A stretch of 64,000 nt of DNA from Conus ventricosus (Eukaryota; Mollusca; Gastropoda; Neogastropoda; Conidae), in assembly GCA_018398815.1 (NCBI GenBank), contig CM031621.1, forward strand, positions 1,184,806 through 1,248,805, in the 5' to 3' direction. Of this stretch, positions 10,750 through 22,900 are shown in pieces. A model generated the notes under the pieces. The model was not told the DNA's origin. It saw nothing but the letters and a program-made list of their open reading frames with translations, and did no database searches. The translations under genes were made by a program, and so were the position numbers. Numbering within the stretch: position 1 is the stretch's first letter; each line of letters opens with the position of its first letter.

Positions 10750-12090
10750 TTTTTAATGACATATTGTGAGTGCCGCGCATGCGAGCATGCGTGTGCGCAT
10801 GTGTGTGGTGAGTGTGCGCTGTGTGTGCGCGCGCAGAGCGGCGGCGCGTACGTGCGTGGCGTTCGTGTATGTGTAAGAATTCAAGCGCTATCTGAAACAG
10901 AATCAGGAAGCACGGATGGTGAATCTGTCTTGCATTTGACGCCACTTGGCTCAGAAATAGCTCACAGTGTTGAGGACAGAGAACAATTCCGCTTATCCTC
11001 GCGGTAAAGCTGCGACGATTGTGTTGTCGTTGTGTACCTAGTTGACGCGATACAGACAGCACAATCAATGTTTTGTTCGCTATCTCCACGCTTACTCAAG
11101 CCCTTCAAGCGAACCGTTCGGGCCTTATCTCGATAGCACTCCAGGGTGTGGATACAAGACTGCTCACAAATTTGTTTTCTTCGTTTTACGCTCACGCTTT
11201 GTGAAGACTGACTCCAGCGACTAAATGTAGCAGTTAGAACTGCGTGTATGATGCATACAGCTGCATCGGAAGATAGACAGGCATCACCAGAAAATGCAGA
11301 AGAAGGTTGCATGTTGTATAATCAACATCACTTCCATAAGAAGGAAGGAGAGGCAAGTGGAACCTGGGTGTCTCCTGATGAAATTTGAAAAAAAAGGAAG
11401 ATCCTCAGCAAGAATGAAAGGCATTAAGCCTTCTGCAAGCAGCAAAAACTATTGGGAAAGAAGATCCAAAATGCATCTGTTTTTAAGACCTTTAGTTAGT
11501 CAATCATTGTAATGGAGACTACAAGGCAAGAGTTTTAATATGAAAAACTGCCTGGAAATTTATGGCATACTGTGGCATTCCTCTTATCATGGCATTCAAA
11601 CTGTCAGACTCACAGTTGAATGTGGTTCCTATCTGGCAAAACAAGGCAAAACGAGCATAAAGAATTGCAGCACTCTTTAAGCCTGATGACAAAATTGGCC
11701 ATTCCTGCAAGAAAGCGGAAGATTTGACTACTCCTTTCAGAAGAAGAAACCTTGACCTAAACTACATATCTGTTTCATTAGGCATGATGATACAATTCAG
11801 CGTCATTGCCCCTCTTGCAATAAATGCCCAGGAAGCTTGGACAAGAATAGCATAAATCAGATTGTGGAGGATATTATTATATGAAAGCTTGCCTGTCTTT
11901 GACAAGATCGGTCTGTGGCCAGCCTAAGCGGACGTGAGGGGCATGTAAAAGAACTTGTAATCCCTTTGGAACAGAAAAGAAATGTCTATGCACCATTTTC
12001 TGTACAGGGAAATAGGCTTCGTCCCCAGCCACTGTGACATAAAGAATATGGCTTGCGCTGGGAGACATTGTGTTAACCAGATTTGTCACG
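10750..12090. other. Unassigned region, no supported gene
   Basis: It contains a GC-rich alternating purine-pyrimidine stretch at 10770-10870 and interrupted open frames from 11280 to 12190 without recognisable motifs. I see no splice-consistent gene model. Confidence 0.4.
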
Positions 12091-12094
12091 CACT

Positions 12095-12670
12095 TGCAGA
12101 TTTTACACAGGTTATTGAGTTACTGTGGCTCCAAAAATATTTACATTTCACACAGAGTTGTAGATGTAACAAAGGGCTCAAAATATGTATTTAGATTTTA
12201 CACAGAGTTGTAGAGTGCACTAATGGGCTCAAAGAAATTTACATTTTACAAGTTGTAGAGTGCACTAGGGGCTCAAATTATATTTAGATTTTGCACGACT
12301 TGTAGAGTGTAATATAGGCTCCATAATTATTAGATTTTTACCCAGAGTTTGTTGAGTGTATTATTGCTCAAAATTGTTTTTTTAGATTTTACAGAGTATG
12401 TTGAGAGTAACATCACTCAAAATTGTATTTAGATTTTACACAGTTGTTGAATGTGTTAGAGGCTCAAAATTATAGATTTTACACCAGAGTTGCTGAGTGC
12501 ATTAAGGCTCAGAGTTATATTCAGATTTCACACAGAGTGTAGAGTGCAATTAAGGGCTTAAAGTTTATATTAGATTTACACAAGTTGCCTGAGTGGCATA
12601 AGGGCTCAAAGTTATATTCAGATTTCACACAGAGTTGGTAGAGTTGTGTTAGGGGCTCAAAAATTAATGT
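12095..12670. repeat. Degenerate ~57-bp tandem repeat, about ten units
   Basis: Units share TTACACAGAGTTGTAGAGTG, GGGCTCAAA and ATTTAGATTT. Units vary by many substitutions and small indels, indicating an old array. Confidence 0.85.
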
Positions 12671-13179
12671 AGAAAACTTGAACCACATTGGTGAGCTTCA
12701 TCCTCTAAAGGATGCTTGCTGCTCAAATTTTCTGACGAACAGTGAACACCTGAGAGAACGAAGTCAAGGTATATAACTGTACCAGGTAGTTGCAATACCA
12801 AAACCGTTGAAACCTCATCAATAATGTTAAAGAATCTCAATGCTTTGACCTTTCACACCCTTACTATCAGACTTGTTTCACCACCCTAATGCCTTTACAG
12901 GTGGCAAGTTTCTGTCAAATTTTCAGTATCAGCAATCATGCAATTCATTCACCAAATGTAAGTCTCAAAACGTAGTTTGAACTGTTGTAGCGAATATGAC
13001 AGTGATGCCTCCTTGAATGAACAGAAAACTGATTAAAAAACCAAGACCATAGTCATGGACATGACAGGAAATGCATTTCTAAACAAAAAGAAGACATCAC
13101 TAAAAGAATGCTGAGCACATAGAGTGTACAGGTGGGTAGCAGAAAAAAGAGACTGCTAAACGAACGTACAAAATATCAG
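12671..13179. other. No feature recognised
   Basis: AT-rich unique sequence. I see neither a convincing open frame nor repeat structure. Confidence 0.5.
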
Positions 13180-13400
13180 TACCCATTTCCAACTCCAGCC
13201 TCATGACCCGAGGTCAGACTCACGCTCAGTACCCGTGGTCACACTCCAGCCTCAGTACCCTTGGTCACACTCCAACCAGCCTAGTACCCCTGAACATAAC
13301 ACCAACATGGTACCCCTGATCAGACATCCAACCACGGTACCTCCCCCTGATCAGACTACAGCCACAGACCCCTGATCACACTCCAACACATAGTCAGATG
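13180..13400. repeat. Degenerate ~28-bp minisatellite
   Basis: Seven or so units built on AGTACCC...TGATCACACTCCA. Variation is high. Confidence 0.75.
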
Positions 13401-14655
13401 AAAACTCTCCGCCGTCTCCGCCGTTATTTTTTTCGCATCTCCGCCGAAAAATTTATTCGAAGAATGATGCACAGAAACGATCTCACTTGTCTGCACAGCG
13501 AATTTCTTCTCTGCATAAAGTTCTCAAACGCGTAGTTCACATTCTGTCCTTCCAGTATCATAATCATCATGGCGTCGATTCACAGTGAGAGTTTGCCCCT
13601 CACCACCCACCCCCCCTCGCTAGTGAGTTGCAAACAAACGAAAAAAAAAGAAGAAAGAATTATGTGAACCACTAGAAGACCGAGGGCAGCGCGAAGTACA
13701 TGTGTGACACGCGAGTCGCGAATGCAATAAGAAAAGCAGACAAAGACGGCGAATTAAGAAGTGTTTTAGGCGAGCCTTGCCAAAAACGTGTCTACTTTGG
13801 TGGAGTCGTGCTTTGTGGCAATCAGAGAAACATCGCGCGTCCCAGTCACCAACAGAAAATGTGTGTCTGTTTTCCACACCATTACAGCATGTTTCAGATC
13901 ATAATGGTATGCAACATTCTACGTTTAATATTTTCCAAAAGATAGTTTTGACTCCTACTCTAAGTAACTTTACTCCGTAGAGTCTTCAAGCAAGGGAAAA
14001 AACGTCAAAGTGACGAAAAAATATAAAAGAACAAATGCCATCTATGACTTGGAAATCATACCTATCAACTCAACGTCCAGTATGCCACCTGCTAGCTTGA
14101 TCTTCATGGACTGCAAGCATTCCTGTGATTTACATTGGTGGAGAAAGCATAGGACGACAAAATAATGGAGCTTCAAATGTTGCAATTACACTTGTGGAGT
14201 GTCTGAGTAAAACCAGAATATTTACCATTTTGATTACAAGGTACAGAAAAAGATTTATGATGAATCAAGAACAAGGATCCTCATGAATTTAATGAAAAGA
14301 ACTCACAATGCTGACTTCTAAACATTCATTCATCCTCAGAGACAATTTCTTCCATACAAGACCCCCAGTAATTAACAGTCAAAACCTTAGTTCATATTTT
14401 GTACTCTTTCTTCAAAAAATAATAGGAATGAAATACAGAACTTATGGAGTACAAGGAAGATGATGATCAGTGACATGTAATCAACAGAAACTTTAAGTCA
14501 TAAAAGTATTGACATAAAACAAAAAATGTTAATATGAGCGGCCTATGATACAGAAACAAGGGTATAAGGCTGAAGGCCTCGTGAAAAATGCATCTGTGAC
14601 TCAAGATGTTCGGATAGGAGCTTGCCTTTAACTGTCTTAACTCTTAATTGGCATG
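13401..14655. other. No gene recognised
   Basis: Unique sequence with short frames (for example 13700-13945, plus) lacking recognisable motifs. A GAA/CTT run at 14660-14680 marks the 3' end of the next element. Confidence 0.45.
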
Positions 14656-15408
14656 GATTTTTTTCTTCTTCTTCTTCCCAAAACACCGGTTCACTCAAAA
14701 ACGAGTAGGTCACCAGCACGCATGTTAAAAAGTAAAATAAAATAACATAAAACAGTGCGACTCAGACTGTTGGCCCCTGGAGCAAATTTAGCAACAAGGG
14801 GTCGCACTCGATATTCAAGAAGATAAAAGCAATGGCCAAATTCAGGCCCAGGTAATAGTAAAATATCAGGGAAGTAAAAATAAAAAATCGTCAATATGCA
14901 GATCTCAAAACTGTCGAATCAATTTGTTTTTTGAATGAGATTGCATTTGTGGCAATCTTGATGGCACCCGGCAGTGAGTTCCACAGCCGTACAGAACTGG
15001 GATAAAAGAATGTAAGTGGCTGTCAATATTTGATGCAGGTATGGTATAACACTGACCGCCACTCCTGGTGCTACTTTTATTCAATACTAGTTGTTACATT
15101 GGAATATCAATTACTTTAACTCTGCCTTTGAAAAAGGTGTTAAGTTTAATAAAAGCTCTTCTCTCTTCTAAGGGTTTCCATTCTAATTTCCTCATGTTCT
15201 TCCTAGTATTCCCCTTTTCTCTGATGTGGTTCCCTGTTACGAACCGTGCTGCTCTCTTCTGAATCTTTTCAAGGTTATCAATGTCCTTTAGATGGTAAGG
15301 ATCCCAAACTGAGCAACCATATTCCAGTACTGGTCTAACCAGTGTTTTGTAGCAGTCGTCTTTAACCTTTTGGGGGCAGTCATTGATATTCCTGTGTAAG
15401 AAAGCTAA
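14656..15408 (-). pseudogene. LINE reverse transcriptase, 3' part (interrupted copy)
   Basis: Minus strand. From 15405 downward the frame encodes AFLHRNINDCPQ, then LVRPVLEYGCSVWDPY and IQKRAARFVTGN, motifs found after the RT domain of jockey/CR1-like non-LTR retrotransposons. The 3' end carries a (GAA)n-type tail near 14680-14656. The upstream half of the same element resumes at 20561; the codons flanking the 5.15-kb insertion join in frame (NNIL then AFLH). A ~70-base copy of this same 3' end occurs at 56140-56208. Confidence 0.8.
15406..15408. other. Target-site duplication TAA, left copy
   Basis: TAA directly precedes the left terminus TAGTCTAGG; the same three bases follow the right terminus at 20561-20563. 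Confidence 0.75.
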
Positions 15409-15545
15409 TAGTCTAGGCTGATGTTGGAACTTTACTATAGCGATCGTTCACTTCGTTACCATTTTATGAAATTTACAGGATGAATACTTCGTTAAATGTT
15501 TTTTTAATTAAGAGGATGACACACGCTGTCCGAGTTTGTTTTCAT
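15409..15545 (+). repeat. Left terminal inverted repeat of the Academ-like element
   Basis: Shares with the reverse complement of the right end the outer TAGTCTAGGCTGATGT, the internal TCGTTACCATTT and TTAAGAGGATGACACACG. Divergence between the ends suggests age. Confidence 0.75.
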
Positions 15546-16234
15546 AATGAAAATAAGACAACAAAACAGGACTCTATGATGTTGCGAATGTTGCAAAAGT
15601 GCGAAGGTGCGTAGTAATCGCTCATGCGTTGACCCCGGCTAACCTGAATTCAGCCAATCAGACATCGAGAACACAAGCTAGCACGAACTAAGCAGACGAC
15701 AGTTCATACGATGCTCGTATGATGGATAAATTGCAATAATTTACTCAGGTAAGGTATTTAACACTTGTAATTATCAGTGTATGTGTGTGTATTTGTTTCT
15801 GTTCTGTGAGAACACGCTGCACCATCCAGACAGACTGGAGTTGGCAGCGGGATGCGGGCCGATAGACTGGCGTTGGCAGCGGGATGCTGGCATGCGCAGT
15901 GGTAGTGGCCATTCTACTGACGAGCAGGGGCGTTGGGCTAGGTTGAACAATAAACGCGTACTGGCGTGGCATTCCGCTGACGTCATGAACTAACCCATGT
16001 GAAATGGAAGAGTCCTAAACTGGAACGACCCACATGGCTTACTTTTCGTTTAACGTACGTTTTGAGACAATGGCTTGGCAATTAGATAGCAAGCACAGCG
16101 TTGTTTTCTTTTTTTGTGTGTGCCTTCGATGGAAAAGAATCGGGTTTTTTTTAGTCCCCATCCTGTGAATTTGTTGCAAGTTGCCAGAGTGGACGATCAA
16201 AGCTTATTATCGAGCTGGTTCCAGTCTTCAACAC

Positions 16235-16242
16235 TAAGTAGT

Positions 16243-16300
<58 letters not shown>
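16235..16300. repeat. (GT)n(GA)n microsatellite
   Basis: About 13 GT followed by about 16 GA units, inside the Academ-like element upstream of its gene. Confidence 0.9.
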
Positions 16301-16301
<1 letters not shown>

Positions 16302-16429
16302 AATGCCCTGACCACTCGTTTTTATGCTGAAAGATTTCTTTTGTTGAACTTTTCAAGGTTTTATTATAAGTGCATTTTAACTGTGCATGTACAATGTAGA
16401 TTATGGGGGATGCAAAATGTCAGGCGAGG

Positions 16430-16452
16430 AGGGGGGGGGGGGGGGAGGGGGA
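16430..16452. repeat. G-rich run
   Basis: About 20 guanines with single A interruptions. Confidence 0.85.
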
Positions 16453-16577
16453 GAAGTGCTCAGATATGCGAGGGTGTGTGTTGCACACACCATGTATACT
16501 TTTTGAAACAGTGTAACAGTGTATACTGCCTACAATGTAAGCACATATTAAATTGTTTTAATAGCATAATTTTATTA

Positions 16578-16623
16578 CGTGTGTGTGTGTGTGTGTGTGT
16601 GTGCATGCGCGCGCGTGCGTGCA

Positions 16624-16673
<50 letters not shown>

Positions 16674-16735
16674 TTGTGTGTGTGTGTGTGTGTGAACACG
16701 CTCTCTCTCTCTCTCTCTCTTCGATGTGTATGTAT
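16578..16735. repeat. (GT)n/(GC)n/(CT)n compound microsatellite
   Basis: GT tracts separated by GCATGCGCGCGCGTGCGTGC, then a CT tract. Open frames across it on either strand (Cys-Val, or Thr-His) are artefacts. Confidence 0.9.
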
Positions 16736-16929
16736 GTGTGTTGAGATGGGCAGAGTAGGACCAATAGGATATAACAGAAGTATGCTCATTATCATAATGC
16801 AAATATAATTTTCCTACTTCAGACTCTGTATACTTAACCCGAGGGTAACCAGGTTCAAGTTGCCCCAAACACATCTACAAAAGATTAACCCAGCACAACG
16901 GCGAACGACTTTTCCAGTGTCAAAGAGCC

Positions 16930-19761
16930 GGAATGTTCCAAGGAATTTCAAGGACGCCTGCCTGTCATCCTGAAGAAAAAACTACAGCAGGAGACAACAA
17001 CGTGTCGCCATGGACTACAATGTGTGCACCTGTTGCTGAGGAGTCAAGCATGCAAGCAACAGATCATACAGAAACTATTATACTTGAGGATCATGCATGT
17101 TGTTCGAGTGTTTCACCAGAAATATTGAATGTGAACTGGAATCTATGCGTTTTCTGTCAAACTGACAAAGAGGAAAAAGTGATTGATCCATCACATGGAA
17201 GCAAATTTAGTAAGAAGTCAGGTGTAGCGACGGGATATAAAAATACAGTCGAAAACATTTTCAAACTTCACGCACTTGGCAGACTGACCCTTCCAATCAG
17301 AAAACAGCTTTTGGATGAAGGTCCTGATATGCTTACTACATTTGAAGCAAACAAAGCTGTGTGGCACAGAACTTGTCGAAATAAAATAGATAACCAAAAG
17401 GTAGAACGTGCAATGAAGGCAGCTCAGAAACGTGAACATAAACAGGAGCATTACAAAAGTCCAGTTAAAACTCGAAAGATGTCGGGGGCAGAGTCTTGAA
17501 AGAACACAAAGCTGTTTTTTTCTGTGGAGAAGATGCTCGATCAGGACAGTTGTTCAGTGCTCGCTCATTTTCTGTTGATAAAACGATACGTGAGTATGCA
17601 GAGATTCTGCAAGACAGAGTACTTCTCGGAAAACTTTCAGAAGGGGACATGCATGCACTGGATGCTAAGTACCATTCCAAATGTAAGCTTGCTTTACACA
17701 ACCGCTACAGACTGCATCTAAGGAAACAGAATAGTAGCAATGCTCCCACTGACCGGAGTCTTGAAGCTACAGTTCTCAGTGAACTTGTTTTCTTCATTGA
17801 AGAAGAGAGAAACAATTCAGATCTTTCACTTTTCAAATTGTCCGAACTCTGCAAAATGTATGACAACAGAATGCTTGATCTGGATCCAGTATATGATAGA
17901 AAGGTCAATCCAACCAGACTGAAAGAAAGACTTCTTAGTCAAATTCCAGATCTGCAAGCACAGAGGCAGGGAAAGGAAGTTGTTCTGCTCTTTGATGCTG
18001 ACATAAGCAACATAGTCAGTGCTGCCACTCAAGCTGATGATAATGCTGTGCACATTGCACGAGCTGCACAAATTGTGCGCAGAGACATTCTCTCAAAAGA
18101 ATAGTTTTGATGGCACATTTACTTCAGAGGCAGCAGAAACTGTAGTTCCACCTAGTCTTCGTGCTTTTATTGGCATGGCTATGCATGGAGGTCAGTTTGA
18201 AGCTGAAAGTGCCCACAATGGTGCAAAATTAAAATCCGTTTTGTCTGTCTCAGAGCTCATGATGTTCAATACAAAAAAGAAAGATGTTGGAAACAAGATT
18301 CACTCTTCTTCAAAACAATATCACCCCAAACCACGAGAAACACCACTGGCTATCTACATTAGCCTGATGATATACTTCCGGACAAGGCAGAGGGAAACAA
18401 TCGATAAACTGTCTGAACTGGGTCTGTGTATCTCCTACAGCAGAACGATGGAAATTGTCACTCAGCTTGGTAACTCTGTGTCTTCAAGGTTTGAGGAGGA
18501 GCAGTGTGTGTGTCCACCAAAGCTGAATGAAGGACTCTTCATTGTTGGGGCTGTGGATAATCTTGACCACAACACATCGTCTCTGCGGTCCAAAGACTCT
18601 TTTCACGGCACTGCCATCTCTCTTGTGCAGCTTCCAACAGTCAACAATCCTGGCAAACCAAGAGAAACACCTCTGATCATTCCCAGAGCAAGCAAAAAGG
18701 AGGTCACCTTGCTGCCTGCAGAATACACTGATCTCCCAGAAGCTAGCCTCACCAGAGACTGTTATGCACCCTTGGTGATCTGAAGGCTCAGTCTGATGCC
18801 CTTATGACTTCTATGGCAAAGGAAAACGAGTGGTTATCAAATGTTGAAGCTTTGGTAAGTAAAGACAGTCTTGATGCGGAAGACTTCATTTCATGGGCTG
18901 CGTTTCATGCTAGCACACAGCAAGTGACACTGATAACCTCGCACCATGTGACCATGAGGAAGCGGACACCTGCATACTTCTGCATCACCAAGACTGTGTG
19001 CTGAAGGGCCATACCAGTGTTTTGATACGAACAGTGGATACTGATGTTGTCGTCCTTGCAGTTGCTACAGTCAGCAAAATGCCAGGCAAAGAAGTATGGA
19101 TAGCATTTGGAACAGGCAGACATTTCCGCTACCTATCAGCCCATGGCATCGCTGAATACCTTAGGAATGAAATTTCAGAATGCCTGCCACTCTTCCACTC
19201 TTTCACAGGATGCGACACAGTGTCATCATTTGCTGGCATTGGCAAGAAGACAGCATGGGACATCTGGAAACTGTTTCCCAAAGTGAACAATGTGTTCAGA
19301 AATCTGCTTGCTGGACCCACAGATTTTGACAAGGACGATTTGGACACACTGGAGCATTTTGTGGTCTTGTTGTATGACAGGTCTTGTTCAGTGCCAAAAG
19401 TCAATGCCGCAAGGAAAAGATTGTTTGCCAAGGGACGACCCCTTGAAAGGATACTCCAACCCAAGCAGCTTTGAAGCAGCACACAAGACGGGCAGTATTT
19501 CAAGGTGGACTTTGTTGGGGCAAAACACTGTGCACCATTCAGAACCTTCCCAGTCCTTCCAGCTGGGGATGGAAGCTCAATCCAGATGGACAGTGGACTC
19601 CCTTCTGGTCCGACTTGCCAGAAGCGGCAGACATCTGCAAGGAACTGATCAGATGCTGCTGTAAGAAACTGTGTAAACTTCCCTGCAAGTGCTACCGGGC
19701 CAGTCTTCGGTGCACTGAACTGTGTGCCTGTGCCGGCACCTGTCACAGAGATGACGTCTAG
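16930..19761 (+). pseudogene. Academ-like transposase with XPG-type nuclease motifs, broken
   Basis: Consecutive frames 16933-17499, 17496-18104, 18070-18783, 18785-18930, 18935-19474 and 19471-19761 make one collinear protein broken by about five frame changes. The N-terminus has CVFCQTDKEEK and then FFCGEDA with YHSKC, two cysteine modules. The middle has a conserved block including AVDNLDHN and DSFHGTAISL. After 18940, HEEADTCILL, RTVDTDVVVLAV and FTGCDTVSSFAGIGKKTAW match the acidic residues and helix-hairpin-helix of XPG/FEN1 nucleases. The C-terminus (about 19650-19755) is a CXC-like cysteine cluster (CCCKKLCKLPCKC). At about 18930 the sequence jumps from the block WAAFHAS to the nuclease block; full-length relatives as I recall them have several hundred residues between, so the core looks deleted. 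It cannot encode an active transposase. Confidence 0.7.
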
Positions 19762-19894
19762 ACGACCAAGTGTGAACAGCTGCACAAACCAAGAGGGAAT
19801 CAGAGACCAGGTGGGACTCTTCCTCTCACTGCGTCAGTAATTTGTGTAATCTAGGATGTCCTGCTTGCTCACTCTTCGGTATTTTTTTCTACAT

Positions 19895-20525
19895 TTTCCA
19901 ATGATGCGCCAATATTTTTGTGCAGTATATCTATATATGCTTTAAGAAAGTGCATTAAATGTTACCACTAGATGGAACAGACAGTTCCTACATACCATTT
20001 ACAGCAGGTCAGAATAATATGGGTTTTGAAATGTTATCGTAATTTAGGATATTTTCATAGATGCTTAATACATTTAGAATAGTATATAATAGCCATCAAA
20101 GCATTTCCGATCGCATGTGTCATTTTCTAAGTCAAAAGACGACACCAAAAGCTGCTTTGTGTACCAAATTTGACGAAATCATGCCAAACAGAACAATAGT
20201 TTCGACATCAAAATAAATTGCATAAAATTCCAATGATGCACAAAAATGTTTGCGTAGTATATACTTTAAAAGATTACATGTTATTACCATATTGCACAAA
20301 TGGTTCCTATACACCATTTATAGCATGTCACAATTACATAGTGTACTATTTGTTGTAAAAACTCAGATTGTTTTCACATAACTTAGGATATTTCAATACA
20401 AGCTTAATAAGTTTTGAGCAGTATACATTTAACCTTCAAAACGTAGTCCGATCACGTGTGTCATCCTCTTAATCGAAAGAGGGCATCAAAAGCTACGTGT
20501 GTGCCAAATTTCATGAAATGGTAAC
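19895..20525 (+). repeat. Subterminal tandem duplication (~330 bp x 2) in the Academ-like element
   Basis: Two consecutive units (about 19895-20220 and 20225-20525) share GTTCCTA-CAT-ACCATTTA, TTAGGATATTTTCA and GTGTCAT followed by AAAAGCT and CCAAATTT. The second unit runs into the right TIR. I see no comparable duplication at the left end. Confidence 0.65.
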
Positions 20526-20560
20526 GATCTGAACGATGATTCCCACATCAGCCTAGACTA
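20425..20560 (-). repeat. Right terminal inverted repeat of the Academ-like element
   Basis: Reverse complement of the left repeat, with substitutions and small gaps. It ends CAGCCTAGACTA just before TAA. Confidence 0.75.
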
Positions 20561-22312
20561 TAAGATGTTATTTGCTTTCTTACATACTAAATTGTAATGT
20601 TCTTTCCATTTGAGACGACTATCTATAATCACGCCTAAATATTTTGCAGCATTAGTTTCTTTAAGAATAGTATTATGAATAGAATAATCTGATCTAATTA
20701 GTGAGCGTTTGTTACATATACGCAACACTTGGCACTTTTGAGGATGAAATTCCATTTTCCAAGTTCTTTCCCACTCTTGTAAAGCGTTTAGATCTTCTTG
20801 TAGAATGCGTGTATCATTCTTGCTTCTGATTGTTCTATATACTAAACTGTCATCTGCAAAAAGCCTTATAGTAGTTCCAGGAGAGAGATTTCTACTTATG
20901 TCATTTATATAAATTAAGAAAAACAAGGGCCCCAGAACAGTTCCCTGTGGTACACCCGACAAGACTGGTTTACAATGGGATGACGACCCTTCCACAACAA
21001 CTTTCTGCGTTCTCCCAACGAGGAATGATCTAGCCCATTTTAGCAAAGAACCGCCAATGCCAATGTGTTCTAATTTAAGCAGCAGGCCCTCATGGTCAAC
21101 CTTATCAAAGGCTTTGGAAAAATCTAATAAATTGCATCTATTTGCTGTCTGTTGTTAAGACAGTTACTAAAATCATTGAGAGTTGTTATAAGTTGAGTCT
21201 CACAACTCCTTCGCTGTCTAAAACCATGCTGGGCGTTATTTAAGAAATCATATTTGTCAAAATGGTCCATTATGCTACTATATATTATGTGTTCAAGTAT
21301 TTAGCTGATATGGATGTAAGAGATACAGGTCTATAATTCTCTGCTTTTGTTTTGTCACCCTTTTTAAATAAGGGAACAATGCTCGCATCTCGCCACTCAT
21401 CAGGTATTACTCCCTGGTCCAGTGAAGCTTGGTAAAGTAATTGGTATACCTCACTCAATTCATTGGCACATAATTTTAAGAGCTTGCCAGGAACGCCATC
21501 GGGACCAGTAGCTTTGTTTCATTGATATTGGTCAGTAACTTAAATACTCCTGCTTTGTTTACTTTGATGTTTTGCATTTCAGGGAGTTTATCATCATCCT
21601 TTAGTCCAACGTTAATTAAAGGTTTGGGATTTGAGAAAACTGAACAAAACTGCTTGTTTAGTAAGTTTGCTTTCCCTTCAGGGTCCTGTATTAGGTTATT
21701 CTGGTTGTTTCTCAGGTCTGGAATCCCAATGTTGTCCTGTCTCTTACTCCTTATGTAAGACCATAATTCTTGTTTTGATGATCACCTTCCGAAATCATCG
21801 AATTAACATAATTGGAGTGAGCAAGTCTACATTCTCTCTGACACCTTCTCTTAATATGTTTATACCTAACCAGTAATCTTTCTGAATTAGGATGTAGTTT
21901 CAATTTCTTAAAGAAACGATGTTTCCTTCTCAACAAACGTTTAGTTTTAGTAGTAATCCATGGCTGGTGGTTCTTGCTTGAAGTTATTTTAGTAGGTATG
22001 TTGTCATCCATAATAAATTCCAAGTTAGTTTTTATACACTTCCAAAGATCACTGACATTATCTTTAACACTATGGGACCTCAAAAAAAGACGACTGAAAT
22101 TATAAGTATCCCTGCGCAATTTTGGTAAATCTGCTTGGTTCCAGAGTCTGATGGTACGTTTAGGGGGTTTTCTTCGAAAGGGTTGAAAGTTACTCTCTAA
22201 GAGAACTATGTCATGATCACCCAGGCCTGCAATTAATTCCTGATTGCCTAAAGCGCCTGGACAATTGGTAAAAAATAAATCCAGGAATGCCTTACCACGA
22301 GTTGGTGATTCA
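20561..22312 (-). pseudogene. LINE (jockey/CR1-like): endonuclease end and reverse transcriptase, 5' part
   Basis: Minus strand, 5'-truncated near 22312. The first recognisable piece is the end of the AP endonuclease (GLGDHDIVLLES, about 22235). A linker with PWITTKTKRLLRRKHRFFKK (about 21965) follows, then RT blocks: LDFSKAFDKVDHEGLL (about 21125), SGVPQGTVLGPLFFLIYIND (about 20950) and IRLFADDSLVYR (about 20870), the last being the catalytic FADD motif. The reading frame is broken between 21520 and 21130. At 20561 the gene is cut by the Academ-like insertion and continues at 15408. It is a dead copy, but its RT motifs are well preserved. Confidence 0.85.
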
Positions 22313-22900
22313 TACTAAATCAAAGGACAGGCATGGTGGAGGATGAATAATGTAACTGTCAGTCATGTACCCAGATGCATGCATGTCCATAGCAAAATTT
22401 TTCTGTTCTGCAGCATATCAGTGTGAGGTTTTCCTACACCAAAGAGAATGTGTCATGAATTCAGTCAATAGGCTGGTATCATAGCCGTCACACATTTAAT
22501 GGATGCGTCTCATTGGAGAGAGTGTTCAGTTCTCCTGACCAGAAATGCAGATTCATACGCAGTGATATATATGAAAGGAACAAGTAATATAACCTTGTCA
22601 CATCATATTGAATACAAATGGAACTCACAGAATTATCATCCGCACCTTCATCAGAAGTTTTTGAAAATTGTATGAAATGACTGTGTTCCTTCATGTGCTG
22701 ATCTCTTTGTTTCTAACTGCTTGCATTCATCATGTTGATCACAAACACATCTGCAATAGAACATGTTCTTAAACCCTCAACATGCAAATTGTTTTGATCT
22801 AACATACCGAACTAGTAAATTAGTTTTCTAAAATGTCAGAACTGTTGTAAAATAAAAATCCCCTACAGAACCTTGCAAGTGAAAATCATGTTATAAAAGT
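22313..22900. other. No gene recognised
   Basis: AT-rich unique sequence between the LINE and a tandem repeat. No supported open frame. Confidence 0.45.

Larger units (their letters stand above)
15409..20560 (+). mobile_element. Academ-like DNA transposon (internally deleted), inserted in a LINE
   Basis: Termini begin TAGTCTAGGCTGATGT on the left, with the reverse complement at the right. Both ends are flanked by TAA (15406-15408 and 20561-20563), a 3-bp target duplication. Removing the element and one TAA leaves the interrupted LINE frame continuous. TIR similarity extends about 135 bases. Inside is a broken gene on the plus strand (16930-19761) whose C-terminal part resembles an XPG/FEN1-type nuclease and ends in a cysteine-rich CXC-like segment. 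Academ transposons are known for XPG-like nuclease domains and 3-4 bp target duplications, so I assign this family; a search with the protein pieces would settle it. Confidence 0.7.

Noticed and set aside
19129..19785. 218-codon minus-strand frame
   Set aside because: Antisense of the Academ-like nuclease region, whose plus-strand motifs are unmistakable.
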